Assembly: GCA_026874595.1 (NCBI GenBank)
Contig: CM049315.1
Coordinates: 8,554,664-8,618,663 of the forward strand
Direction: 5' to 3'
From: Sipunculus nudus
Lineage: Eukaryota > Annelida > Sipuncula > Golfingiida > Sipunculidae
DNA length: 64,000 bases
Numbering within the stretch: position 1 is the stretch's first letter; each line of letters opens with the position of its first letter. Positions 45,150 to 55,607 of this stretch are shown one piece after another. The notes below the pieces were generated by a model that was given only the letters and a program-made list of their open reading frames with translations, did no database searches and was not told the DNA's origin. The position numbers and the translations under genes are program-made.

Positions 45150-48100
45150 AACTTGTAATAACTGTAACCACCCCATGCAAAATAGTCATTTAAACTATTT
45201 AAGCGTCGTAGCAGGACACGCATTAAGGCCCGAGACTGCCCTTTGTGTGGGTGGTATTCAGGTTTTGGCATTAATAGATACATGTGCTACTCGCACATTG
45301 CTGCGACGCGAAATTTTTGATGACATTTGTGTAAAATTAAACCCGTCCCTTTAAAATCCGTTACTGGACACCCCTTAGAGAAAGTAGGCTGCACCCAACT
45401 ACCGATACAGCACGTAGGGAATATTGACATGTACATAGTACAGGACTTACCACAAGAAATGATCCTTGGGAATGACGCACTCTTGGCAGGTAAAGGTTGC
45501 TTAAACCTTGCGGACAATGACATGATATGGCACGGCAAACGCTGGCCCCTAAATTTAGATGGACAACAGGGCATCGCCGGGTTATCCCAAACATATCCCT
45601 CCTGCCAAAATGATATGGATGACGTGATAAAGCATTATGCTGATGTGTTTGCAGGGCCTAATGCTCCCACCGGGTTTTGTGATATATCCCCGATGAAAAT
45701 AGAAATCATATCTAAAGCTGTTGATGAAATGCTAGCCGATGGTATCATCGAACCCTCCGCATCCCCCTGGGCAGCGCCCGTTACTTTGGTTCCTAAAGGA
45801 AAAGAGGGCACATTTCGATTTTGCGTAGATTATAGGAAGCTAAACGCAGTCACCAAGAAAGATAGGTACCCGCTTCCATTAATACAAGACATCTTTGACC
45901 AAATTGGGGGGAGTACAATTTTCTCCACTCTTGACCTTAAGAGTGGCTACCATCAACTCCCAGTGCATCCTGCCGACATAGAAAAAACGGCATTTGTGTG
46001 CCACAGAGGGCAGTTTGCTTTCACAAGAGTTCCGTTTGGCCTGGCCAATGGACCAAGCCATTTTCAGAGAGTTATGGAGACAATTCTCCACGATCTGCTG
46101 GGTACCTGTGTACTTATATACATTGATGACATTGTAATTTATAGTAAGGATAAGGTCTCACACAAGAAACATGTACAAGCTACAAGCTGTCCTAGAAAGG
46201 ATCCGAAACGCTAATATTAAACTGGAACCTGAGAAATGTACATTTGCCAGGTCGGAGGTCAAACTATTAGGATACATCGTAAACAGATCAGGGGTACAAC
46301 CAGATCCAGAGAAAACTAACGCTATCAAAACTCTGCCCCCTCCAGCTACTTCCAAACAAATCAGGTCCTTCTTAGGCATGTCAAACTACTACCGCCAGTG
46401 CATACCAAAGTACGCGGAAGTGGCTCAGCCATTGACGGTCCTCACCAAAAAGAATTGTAAATTCCGATGGGGGACCAAAGAACAAACGGCATTTGACAGA
46501 CTTAAATCCCTACTAACATCGCCTGCTGTTGTAGCATACCAGCGCACTGACTTACCATACAAACTGTATACTGACGCGAGCGACTCTTGTGTTGGTGCTA
46601 TATTAGTACAGAAGCATGAAGACGGGGTAGAACATGTTGTTCAGTACTTGTCCCATCAACTGACAGACACACAGAAACGCTGGGCTACCATTGAAAAAGA
46701 AGCATATGCCGTGGTATACGCCCTGACTAAGTTACGTCCTTACCTTTTTGGATCTGACTTCACGGTTTATACGGACCACAAACCTCTGACCTCTTTGTTC
46801 ACAAAAGAAATGGTGAACACCAAAATTCAACGTTGGGCTATAATATTGGCAGAATATGGTGCAAAGATTTAATACCATAGAGGGGCTAGGAATGTCCGGG
46901 CCGACATGTTGTCACGCATTCCGGCGAACAGCATTTCCGTTGTAGACGTGGACCATGACTGGATTGACCCACAGGCTTTCCCGGAGGACGTTTCCTATAA
47001 ACAACTACCCTTAACAGCAGACGGGTTGAACTTAGATCAAGTACGCCATGAACAAACACACCATTTCCCTGACCTCCCAGCCCAGACTGTTTCAGACCCT
47101 GACTCACCTTATATAGTCATCGACGGTCTATTGTACAGTACACGCTGTCCCACGTCAGAGTCGGCCCAATACCCCCGCCTAGTCTTACCACCTCCTTTTC
47201 AAAAACAAGTCATATGGCGAGCACATATGGAAGCAGGCCACATGGTGGCGTCAAAAACAATGCACCGGTTAAGAGAGGCTTATGTCTAGCCGGGCATGAG
47301 AAAGGATATTAGACTATTCCTTGCTAAGTGCACAACATGCCAAGCTCACTCCCGCCAGAGGGATCACGCATCAATGGGAGAAATGCCAATACCTGTATCA
47401 CCCATGCAGATGGTCAGTCTCGACCTCATAGGGCCCTTTCCAAATTCACGCTTCAATAATCGATATATCCTCACCATAATATGTCATTGTACCGGCTGGG
47501 CGGAGGCTTACCCGATCCCGGATAAACAAAGTGACACAGTAATGTTCGCGTTCGCCAACCAATTTATTCCGACACACGGGGTGCCTGAGGTAATTGTTAC
47601 TGATAATGGCGCGGAATTAACGGCCGCTAGCTTTACGTCATATTTGAGCTCATTAGGCGTAGATCACAGGCGCATCACACCAACACATCCGCAAGCGAAC
47701 GGAAAGGTAGAACGTTTCAACAGAACATTTAAAGAAACCCTCTCTAAATGCATAAATAATCAAATCGACACGTGGGAAAATCGTGTTGGGGACACCCTGT
47801 TCGCTCATCGGATTAGTGTCAGCTCAGTAACGGGCTACTCTCCCTATTATCTACTGTATGGCAGGCAACCGAGAGCCCCGTTAACCAAATTATTACAATC
47901 ACAGGTCCGTCCATCACTGTTTGGCAACAGACTAGACAACCTTGCTCAGGCCTTGGTAACAGCCCGTGAAAATACGCGTAGATCAAGTGACAACAACAGA
48001 CGGAGATTGGCCGCGAAAGCTAATGCTAAACATATTGCAGTCGGCGACACTGTAGTCATATTAGCCAATGAACCAGTAACATTTGCCACTAAATGGGACC

Positions 48101-48630
48101 CCCAATGGCAGGTCACGCGTACATCCGGTACCACGTGCTACTTACGTAACCAAGTCTCCGGAGAAACAAAGAAATTACACAGAGATCATGTACGATTAGT
48201 AGACCCCTCGTTATGCTGGGATGAAATACCCCCGAGCCCGAAACGCCAACGCCGCCAACGCCGCCCCGCTTGGGATGCAAACAACGCTCAGCAGACGCCC
48301 AACCCATCCCTTGCGACAACCGATACAGTAGCGTCACCGCGACAAGCGCCACGCCCGAATGAGTCCGGAAATAGTAACTCCCCGAATGTTGACGCGAACG
48401 CGCAAGAACAGGGAGAAGCTGAATTCCCTTTTTTCCAATATGGAGGTGGACCACGTGAAGCGGACTTTGCGCCAGTAGCAGGGCCGGCCCCAAAACGGGC
48501 CCCGAAGCGTACAAACTCCAAACCCCTCCAGATGAGTTATCGGGGAGGTAGATTACGTAACATCAAGCGTATCAGGTATGACGAATTGGCTGGACAGGCG
48601 GAGTCAACCTCAGGGGAGGAGTCAGAATAA
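45150..48630 (+). pseudogene. pol: Ty3/gypsy-type pol polyprotein, copy 2 (inactive)
   Basis: Same domain order as copy 1: gag zinc-knuckle remnant, protease with DTC, RT with YIDD near 46119, RNase H, and integrase with D-D-E. The two frameshifts and two nonsense codons (46870-46872 and 47287-47289) are identical to copy 1. Unlike copy 1, the frame from 47296 stays open for 444 codons through the integrase core. It runs into a basic, Pro/Arg-rich tail (SPKRQRRQRRP) and an acidic end. The tail may be chromatin-tethering or nuclear-localising, but that is inference. Confidence 0.88.
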
Positions 48631-49099
48631 TCGGGATCCCCTGACATTCGGCGATACAATAAAGCCGTTCTGTTCGGCACGCGTGGCAGATTGGACATTA
48701 CCGGGCATATATAGCACAACAACGAACGATAATATAACAATCCACTCAATACGTATAAATTTCTCCGATATCCTTCATCAGATTTCGCCACCAGCTGCAT
48801 CCGAATTGGCCCGTGCCCCTAAGTGGTTATCGCTTAAGGAAATAACAAATGTGTCACTGAAACACATGACACCAATACCGGAGTACGATAAAGAAGCCAA
48901 GGATTTCCCAGGGTCCAACACTCACGCGTATGTGAACACAGGCATAGCCCTGGCAGTTCTCATAATCGTCGCTATCGCTATCGCTGTCCCAAGATGTGCC
49001 GCACGACAGGGAACAGCATCACCAGCGCAATCACCACAAGGTAGTCAGCCTTCAGCGTGGGACAGACTGATGACCCGCGCCGCATCGTCCGAACCTTAG
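48578..49099 (+). CDS. Env-like 3' ORF, single membrane segment, copy 2 (open)
   Basis: A 173-codon frame overlaps the end of pol by about 50 bases. It has three N-x-S/T sites (near residues 52, 61 and 91), a strongly hydrophobic segment at about 121-138, then CAAR and a Ser/Gln/Pro-rich tail ending AASSEP. Location after integrase and a membrane anchor near the C-terminus fit the third (envelope-type) ORF of some Ty3/gypsy elements. It is much shorter than a full envelope protein, with no signal peptide or fusion-like segment visible. It is either a remnant or only the last coding part of a spliced message. No similarity to a named envelope was recognised. Confidence 0.45.
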   Translation: MTNWLDRRSQPQGRSQNNRDPLTFGDTIKPFCSARVADWTLPGIYSTTTNDNITIHSIRINFSDILHQISPPAASELARAPKWLSLKEITNVSLKHMTPIPEYDKEAKDFPGSNTHAYVNTGIALAVLIIVAIAIAVPRCAARQGTASPAQSPQGSQPSAWDRLMTRAASSEP

Positions 49100-49399
49100 C
49101 AGCCAACCGGCGAACAATAAATGGGACACTGAAAACTTTTCATTATTTTTTTAGATCAATAATTTAACCTTCTTTATAAAACAAAAAACAAAACACGCAT
49201 CACCTATGGACTGAAACCAGAATGGACTTGAGGTTTGCAAGTAATGCTTGTTTCACGAACATTTACATCTATTAGTTCTATTCATATATTTTTTTATATA
49301 TATAGATATATAGATATGCATCTCAATTATAACTTGGAAGCGCAGACTGGTCCTTGCTTGCACTCCTTGTATGAATTTTTTTTGTATGGCAGGAGTGAA

Positions 49400-49467
49400 C
49401 CCCAGCCATAAATTTTGAGAAAAGGGCGGCTGATGAGGCGCCCTTTTCTCAAAATTTATGGCTGGGG
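49400..49467. repeat. Perfect 29 bp palindrome with 10-base loop
   Basis: Left arm 49400-49428 (CCCCAGCCATAAATTTTGAG then AAAAGGGCG) is the exact reverse complement of 49439-49467. The loop is GCTGATGAGG, and a run of G follows. In copy 1 of the duplicated block only the left arm and most of the loop remain (43741-43778), and the breakpoint lies in the loop. Confidence 0.97.
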
Positions 49468-49719
49468 GGGGGGGGGGCGTGTGTAAAGTTCATACATACA
49501 ATAAGCTAGCAAGTGCTACCTGCGTAATATAAAATTCCATGATTACTATAACTATTATTTTATCTTATTTTTATACTATTCAATTTCAATTCCATGTGCA
49601 TAAATTGTGAATATTAATGACCATAGAGCGGGAGCGTCAGACAAGCAGGAGTAGTGTCATTATAGAACAGGATTGATTGGGAAAATTCAGGTAATAATAT
49701 TATTTGTGACAATCATGCA

Positions 49720-50582
49720 TGTAACCATACATAGTAAGTAGCAGCCAGGGAATACCATAAGTTTAATTTTTCCCACAGTACGGGTGCGGGGGGGGGATTA
49801 GTCATCAAGGAGCGCACTATCATAAGCCGGGCGGCCCCGCCGGTCACGAGCCGGATTAATTAGATACGCTAGAGCGCTAGGGAGCTGTGGTAGCAGATCC
49901 CGATAGATACCCCTAGCTTGGTCTCAACACAGCACCGGGGGTTATGCCACGGCCGGTTAGGTAACACAGATACGATAGCCAGGTGCGAATCCATCCACGG
50001 CCGACAATCAGCTGGGCTGACATGGCAGTGTTTACACACCTGCGCTACGCGCCAAGAGCACCCCCCCCCCCCCCCGGTAAGCCTATGATAGTACGATACC
50101 CTTGGCTGATTTAGATAGTGGTGTCAATGCCGGCTCAGACTAATTAATCCTGTGCCGGCCCTCAATGTCAAGGCGGGGGGTAGCCAGGTAATAGGGTAGC
50201 TGTTAGTGGCCAGTAGTAACGGCCAATAGGAACTCAAATCAGTCAGGATGGGTGGAGTTAGATAATGAATGACACCAGCGAAAATGGGTAAAAAGGGGTA
50301 GAGAGTAGGAACAGGCAGATTTTGGGCTACTGAACTGGGATCGCCTGAAAGAGAGATCTTCCGACGTGCATGCGGGGAAGCTCTCTCGATCTTTTCAGTT
50401 CCGACCCAGAGAAATTAACCAGCTGTAAAGTTAGCTTACTGTTAGCAATCGTCACGACGCTCCCGCAAGGTCACATCGCCTGTTCATTCTTGGATTACCG
50501 GAATAAATTCAACGGGTGAAATTTACAACAGTGTTTTTCTTCTCTCTGCAATGGACTGGCCCGAATCCTGACATCCTTTACA
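49720..50582 (+). mobile_element. 3' LTR of the gypsy-type element
   Basis: Starts about TGTAACCATACATAGTAAG and ends ATCCTTTACA, giving TG...CA ends with a short inverted TGTAA/TTTACA. Near its end is GGAATAAATTCAACGGG, a candidate polyadenylation signal. Its first ~330 bp match the truncated 5' LTRs. The exact start is uncertain by about ten bases because the other copies begin at ACATAG. No clear polypurine tract precedes it. Immediately after it, transposase exon 2 sequence resumes. Confidence 0.65.
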
Positions 50583-50683
50583 AGATGGCGACAGTGGTGC
50601 TCACCGAGCTGCAGACACACTGTACCATGAGGATCTGCTGGCCACAAGACCAGAAAGAACACATGACCCCATCCATAATACCC
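50583..50683 (+). pseudogene. Displaced fragment of transposase exon 2 (unit C)
   Basis: AGATGGCGACAGTGGTGCTC through CATAATACCCG matches exon 2 of units A and B (for example 34918-35020) with a few changes. It is the downstream half of unit C exon 2, separated from the upstream half (ending 39163) by the LTR element. About 36 bases of exon are missing between the halves. It is cut again at 50684 by the Ulp1-bearing element. Confidence 0.85.
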
Positions 50684-52024
50684 GAGAGATGGAGAATTCG
50701 CGGAGAATTCGTGGGAATTTGCGGAGAGTTTTTGTATGCAATAATACTTTTAAATACACGTTAAAATTACTTAAAATCTCCAAAGATATTACTCTTCACA
50801 TATTAACGTATCTGTTAAGTGACCAAAATAATTAAAAATCTGTACATTAATGTAAAATTCAGCTCTCAGTTCTTCTCTTAAGATTTATTTGTGCCATGCC
50901 AGAGACAACGAATAGCATCAGGAGACTGTGGACTATTTGTGATTGCAAAAGCAGTTGATTTTCGTTTCAATCTAGAAATTAAACAAATTGAACATTTTAA
51001 CAATGGATTGATGCAACAACACTTAGTTTCTTGTTACGATTCAGGCATTTTTACACCATTTCCTCAAGCAAAACGTTCTCCTGGAATACCAAAACATAAC
51101 TAACCTAAATATAATGCAACTGTGACCATTGGGATTGAATGTGAATGATGATTAGGAGATTTATTCGAAGACATGATTGGTTGTGATAAAAAAAAATGAA
51201 AAAAAAATGTAATAAATGGTTTCATTTTAAATGTGCATATTTCTTTAAAATAACTAAAGCAATTAAAAATGGAATGGTTTTGTGAAGATTGTACAAATAA
51301 GTTCTTGTACTATTGCTGTATGTATGTGTACATTGTGCTATAGTTGTTAATTGTCTTATTATTATACTCTGTATTGTTATGGCCAGAAAGCAGTGTAGTG
51401 TATTTTGTACAGAATAAGAAAAATATAATATTTTTCCTTTTATTTTATTTAATCCTACTTCCAAGTTGATTCATTAGCTTAAAGGGGCAATCTATTATTT
51501 TGTGTATAAAGTGTGTAAAGTCGAATGTTTGTGTTTCACCTTTTATTTGTGCACGTAAATTGGGTCCATACACTATAAAAGGTGATAGTGTTTTTTTTAT
51601 CTATCAATAAATGTAGGTAAAATTATGATTTATTAATCATATTATATATATCGTTTAATACCTGTAAATTTGATACACGTGCATGGTTTTGTTATTGTTT
51701 GCACAATAAACTGTTCAAATATTAGGTATTTTGCGTTTTCGTCTAAAGATCTGTCAGTGTCAGCTGGTGACTCAGACGGGTGTTAGATTTTGTGTAACGC
51801 ATTCACTCAGCGGCGAGTCTACATTGTTAAGCATAAAATGCTTAATTAAATACAGATTTTTAAAATTATTTCGTTCATTTATTAGTGCGCAAATATGTTA
51901 AGAGTAATATGGTTGGGGGTTTTAAGTGATTTTAATGTGGATTTAAAAGTATCATTGAATATAAAAACTCTCCCCAAATTCTCCACGAATTCTCCGCAAA
52001 TTCTCCGCGAATTCTCCATCTCTC
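50684..52024 (+). mobile_element. Inverted-repeat element with GGAGAATTCGC-rich ends (~1.34 kb)
   Basis: The left end GAGAGATGGAGAATTCGCGG is followed by AGAATTCGTGGGAATTTGCGG and AGAGTTTTT. The reverse complement of the right end (51966-52024) reads GAGAGATGGAGAATTCGCGG, then AGAATTTGCGGAGAATTCG, TGGAGAATTTGGGGAGAG. The ends are thus inverted copies that are themselves built of a short tandem word. Beyond 52024 the same theme continues (GCGGATTCTCCGCG, then TTTTAGACAGACCCC), so the true right end may lie further out and the left end may be truncated. Inside is one protease-like exon. The element is probably an internally deleted DNA transposon; its superfamily is unknown. Confidence 0.65.
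50891..51103 (+). pseudogene. Ulp1/SENP (C48) protease-like C-terminal exon
   Basis: The 70-residue frame contains QRIASGDCGLFVIAKAVDF, matching the Q-x(4-5)-DCG block that carries the catalytic Cys of Ulp1-type cysteine proteases. LVSCYDSGIFTPFPQAKRSP follows, a typical C-terminal ending of transposon-borne members. The His and Asp of the triad would be in upstream exons, which are absent; a possible acceptor is GCCATGCCAG just upstream. C48 proteases remove ubiquitin-like proteins from targets, and copies occur inside several eukaryotic DNA transposons. A second copy of this exon is at 43981-44187. It is only the end of a gene and cannot work alone. Confidence 0.65.
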
Positions 52025-54155
52025 CGCGGATTCTCCGCGTTTTAGACAGACCCCATGAGGTGCAAACTGAATGAGATCTGGGTATGAGAGACTGACTTAA
52101 TTAGAGTCTAAAAGTCGGAGGACCAGGAGATATTTTGAAGAGATTTTCATGGCTATTTATGCACTGATAGTTGAGCATAAGCATTGAAATTTGCAGAAAA
52201 CCTTTACCACATTACTCTTATAGTAAGTTCCACTGGTAAAATAATTAAATCTTGCGTATTTAGAGTAAATTTTAAAAGTGTCCTCGCCGAATGGACCAAA
52301 TATTAATCCAGTGATTCCAGTCTTTTTTCCAAGTTGTCGTTTATACTCATAAGAATAATTATTATTATTATTAGAAGAAGAAGAATGAGAATAAGAATAA
52401 TTCTTACTTTCATCTATACCATCAAATCATTAAATGTTAAACAAAATAATAAATTTATTATCAATAATATAAGAATAATATAAGATTGACACTGTTAACC
52501 TTTTTTCTCTATTTTTTTCTTTATTGATAGTATTGATTTTTATAATAAAATCATATTTTTATCTTTGGTTGTTATTATTAGTATCAATATTTGCAATATT
52601 ATCATCTTAAAATAAATATATTGTTATAGGGCTATTTGCACAGTGACAGATATACTGATAATTTAAATTCAGCAATTATTTAATTCATAAATATTGTTTT
52701 TAATTATACACGTATTGTGATTATGATTTTACAGTTATAAATATCATCCTGTCATCCAATTTGAGAATTCACAATTAATTGTCATGTTATCTGATTTTCA
52801 GCAGAGAGACTACACTGATAGCTGTTACATAATTTTGCTTGTATTATTGATTTAATCGGTATTTTAACAGTTGAAAAAACTGTGAATAATAATATGGTAG
52901 AATTTTCCAAGTAGTATTTAAGTTTATTCTTTTAATAATAAATGCATAAAACTCCTTAAAATATCTCCATGAATTCTCCAGCGCTCTCACGGATTTTCCG
53001 CTGGGATTGATGCTTGAAGTACACACACAATGGTTTTGCTCATACACCTGGACCAGCGTCATTGACTGTTCACATGGAGGAACTATCAAATACAACGAGA
53101 ACTGCTTCTCCGCTGACATGTGCAAGACTTCGCCATTTTTAGCATGAACTGAGCCAAGAGCAAGCGTGTTTTTGCTTATAAACAGTTAGGCCCTCTATTG
53201 ACGAAGGTGAACACTACCAAGTGTTTCCACTACCTTCATAATCAGCCAATCAGAGATGCCTTGGCAGACATAACCGCCTGTGCTCGGACGGCAGGCAGAA
53301 ACCTCCCGTACATGTAGAACAATATACGAAAATATTGGGTTATCACGGAATATTTCACACACATGGTAGGTGTCGTCGGAGAGATAAGAAACTTATTGAA
53401 AGGTCTAGCGGGTTTATTTGATGTGATACGATACTTGTAAGCAATGAGGCGTTGTCATAAATGACGAAAATATTTGCATCCTCATCCGTTATAATGCGTT
53501 CCTCAAACATAGTTGTTCAGGCACTGTGGCAGGGCAAGGATCTGGCCGTAATGTCAGAGGGCTGATCTGGCGCTAGTGTTTTTTTTTTAGTCGTGACAAA
53601 CACGATCTGGCGCTAGTGTTTTACACTAAGCCCAATATGCCATGGTACAACACTGCGCACCACATAGAGTTTCAAATCCTTAAAAAAAGACAAGAAGTAT
53701 AATACTAATCTATACAACAAATAAAAGTATCGGATAAGGAAAAGAAAATAAAAAACATCACCAATGAAATATATCAGGTTTATCAGTTAATTATTTTGTA
53801 TATTGGTGATGAAAAGGATTCTTTTTGTTTCACTGGATAAATACATGGGTACACAAATTATTCAACAAAAACGGGTGCCTATATATTGATTTAAATTTTA
53901 TTTGAATGAAAAAATTCTTGAAAAGACCCATCTATTTTTTAATTAAATTAGGCCTATCACTCGCTGTACCATGGAACAATTTTACAGCTGACAACACATC
54001 AGCCAGCAAATAAACATGGACCTCGTTTGCAAAAAATATATATGTACGTACACAATCCATACAGCTATAGGAGCCTTACACTATCTGTTCCATATGTAGA
54101 ATATGATATGATCTCCACGTAACTGCTTTTGTGCATGTAATACACCCGTTCCCTC

Positions 54156-54157
<2 letters not shown>
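52025..54157. other. Intergenic, no gene seen
   Basis: Very AT-rich, with ATTATTATTA and AGAAGAAGAA runs near 52360-52390. At 52965-53000 the words CTCCATGAATTCTCC and GGATTTTCCGC echo the ends of the preceding element and may be a decayed copy. GATCTGGCGCTAGTGTTTT is repeated at 53563 and 53605. No coding frame was recognised. Confidence 0.45.

Positions 54158-54208
<51 letters not shown>
54158..54208. repeat. (AT)n microsatellite, left flank of solo LTR 1
   Basis: About 50 bases of TA repeat ending exactly where TGTTACAGG begins. Confidence 0.9.
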
Positions 54209-54212
<4 letters not shown>

Positions 54213-54906
54213 ACAGGTGCTCCTTTTATTGTGTGACACGGGCGTAACTCGTGTTGTTGTTGCACTTTATGTTTAATCCGTACTGGTTGAACTCTCGTTG
54301 TCATGCTGGCTGGGGGTTTTCACGCCTGGCCGAGGTCACGTGATAACCCTGGTATGTAGAGACACGCAGCGATGTTTTTCTAGAGGATTCCTGTGACGCG
54401 TGCTTACCGTGTATAATGTATTATTCTTCGAAAGTTCTACAGGTGGAAAATTCTCAGCTTGGGGTGAAGAGTATATAAAGGGGCTGTGTTTTAGAGCCGA
54501 GAGCAGCAGAGAAGATTTTCCAGCGAACTGTGTCAGTTTCTGGGACCTTATCCGACGTGTGCGGCAATTTTAGGATTTTCATTAGAGTTTCTCCTGGATT
54601 TTGTGCATTTGGAATTCCGTTTACTTTCTGGTACTGTGCATATTGATTATTTTTCTATGTGATTGTATTGATTTGTTGTTATACCGCTGTTTTACTGTAT
54701 AATTGTATTGATTTAGTGTACTGTAATTTTAGGGTTGTTTTAAGAATAAATTATTATTATTCGTTAACAAAAAAACACTGACTTCTTTATTCATTCCCTA
54801 GACATTTCACGCTGCCTAGTGTTACAGAATCTGATTTTTTTTATCTCGATTACAAAATTTGTGTTCATGACGCATACGTGATCTGTTTATATTAGGTTCC
54901 GTAACA
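54209..54906 (+). mobile_element. Solo LTR 1 (same family as 1-314)
   Basis: Begins TGTTACAGGTGC and ends TTCCGTAACA, giving inverted TGTTAC/GTAACA ends, and (AT)n lies on both sides. Internal signals: TATA box in GAGTATATAAAGGGGC (near 54470) and AAGAATAAATTA (near 54746), a polyadenylation signal. An alternative right end is GTGTTACA at 54826. The first bases and the TATA region match the reverse-strand fragment at 1-314. No coding sequence, so it looks like a recombined solo LTR. Confidence 0.7.
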
Positions 54907-54914
54907 ATATATTG

Positions 54915-54918
<4 letters not shown>

Positions 54919-54960
<42 letters not shown>
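54919..54960. repeat. (AT)n microsatellite between the two LTR-like segments
   Basis: About 42 bases of TA repeat between the LTR end (GTAACA) and TGTTATGTAAATC. Confidence 0.9.
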
Positions 54961-54964
<4 letters not shown>

Positions 54965-55543
54965 ATGTAAATCAGTCGTGCGTTGGTGACGGCGTTGATG
55001 ACAATTGAACGGAGATCGTTGAAGCGTGACAGCACAGAAGACAACAGAAAATACTTGGACTCTTTTTATTAACTGGAACTTGTTTCTTTTGCAAACGGGA
55101 CGACGTGACGTTGTGTACAGATGTAAAAGCATCACATGCCCGATCCAGTATGGGCTGCAATTATTATACGTGAACTGTCGTAGTGCTCGCAAGGCCTGGT
55201 TTTGGACATTTGAACTTTGCTTCGTTTGATGATGGACTTTTTAGTATCGTGAACGACTCCTACGCAGCCCCAGAGGCCGTACCTGCACTCGTCCTCGCGC
55301 TCGCATTATGTGATTTATTGATTTGGAGATACACCTACTTTGCACTGCACTTTAAGCTAATAATTCTGTTTATCTTAATATGGGTGTCTCACTTGAACAG
55401 AATTTTTTGTGAACCAAAACATTTTGTATTCTTGTATATACTGTATATAATGATTTGTAAATTATAAATATAATCATTTAAAGTGTCTTTCTTCAGTTGA
55501 GTTGGTTGCGTGAGGAACCCGGATGAGAGTTTAGTTACAATGT

Positions 55544-55547
<4 letters not shown>
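54961..55547 (+). mobile_element. Solo-LTR-like segment 2, bounded by (AT)n
   Basis: Starts TGTTATGTAAATC and ends TTACAATGTAACA with (AT)n immediately on each side. The TG...CA ends and insertion in AT repeats parallel solo LTR 1, but I do not see extended similarity between the two. Open frames at 55026-55467 have no known domain. Orientation is uncertain. Confidence 0.45.

Positions 55548-55606
<59 letters not shown>
55548..55606. repeat. (AT)n microsatellite, right flank of segment 2
   Basis: Nearly 60 bases of TA repeat beginning directly after TGTAACA. Confidence 0.9.

Positions 55607-55607
<1 letters not shown>

Larger units (their letters stand above)
44195..49437 (+). repeat. Duplicated block, copy 2
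   Basis: Second copy of 38540-43778, in the same orientation. It starts within transposase exon 1 (CCAAACAGCTCGCATCTGGG) and ends in the loop of the palindrome (CTGATGAG). It keeps sequence that copy 1 has lost, such as the 11 bp near 48200 and TGG near 48824. Copy 2 continues into the right palindrome arm and the 3' LTR, so it is the copy closer to the original insertion. Confidence 0.95.

Noticed and set aside
49430-49440. CTGATGAGG in the palindrome loop as a second hammerhead core
   Set aside because: No GAAA element or helix II follows; the match to CUGAUGA is fortuitous.
55183-55467. 94-codon frame as a small membrane protein gene
   Set aside because: Sits within the LTR-like segment, has AT-driven hydrophobic composition and no conserved features.
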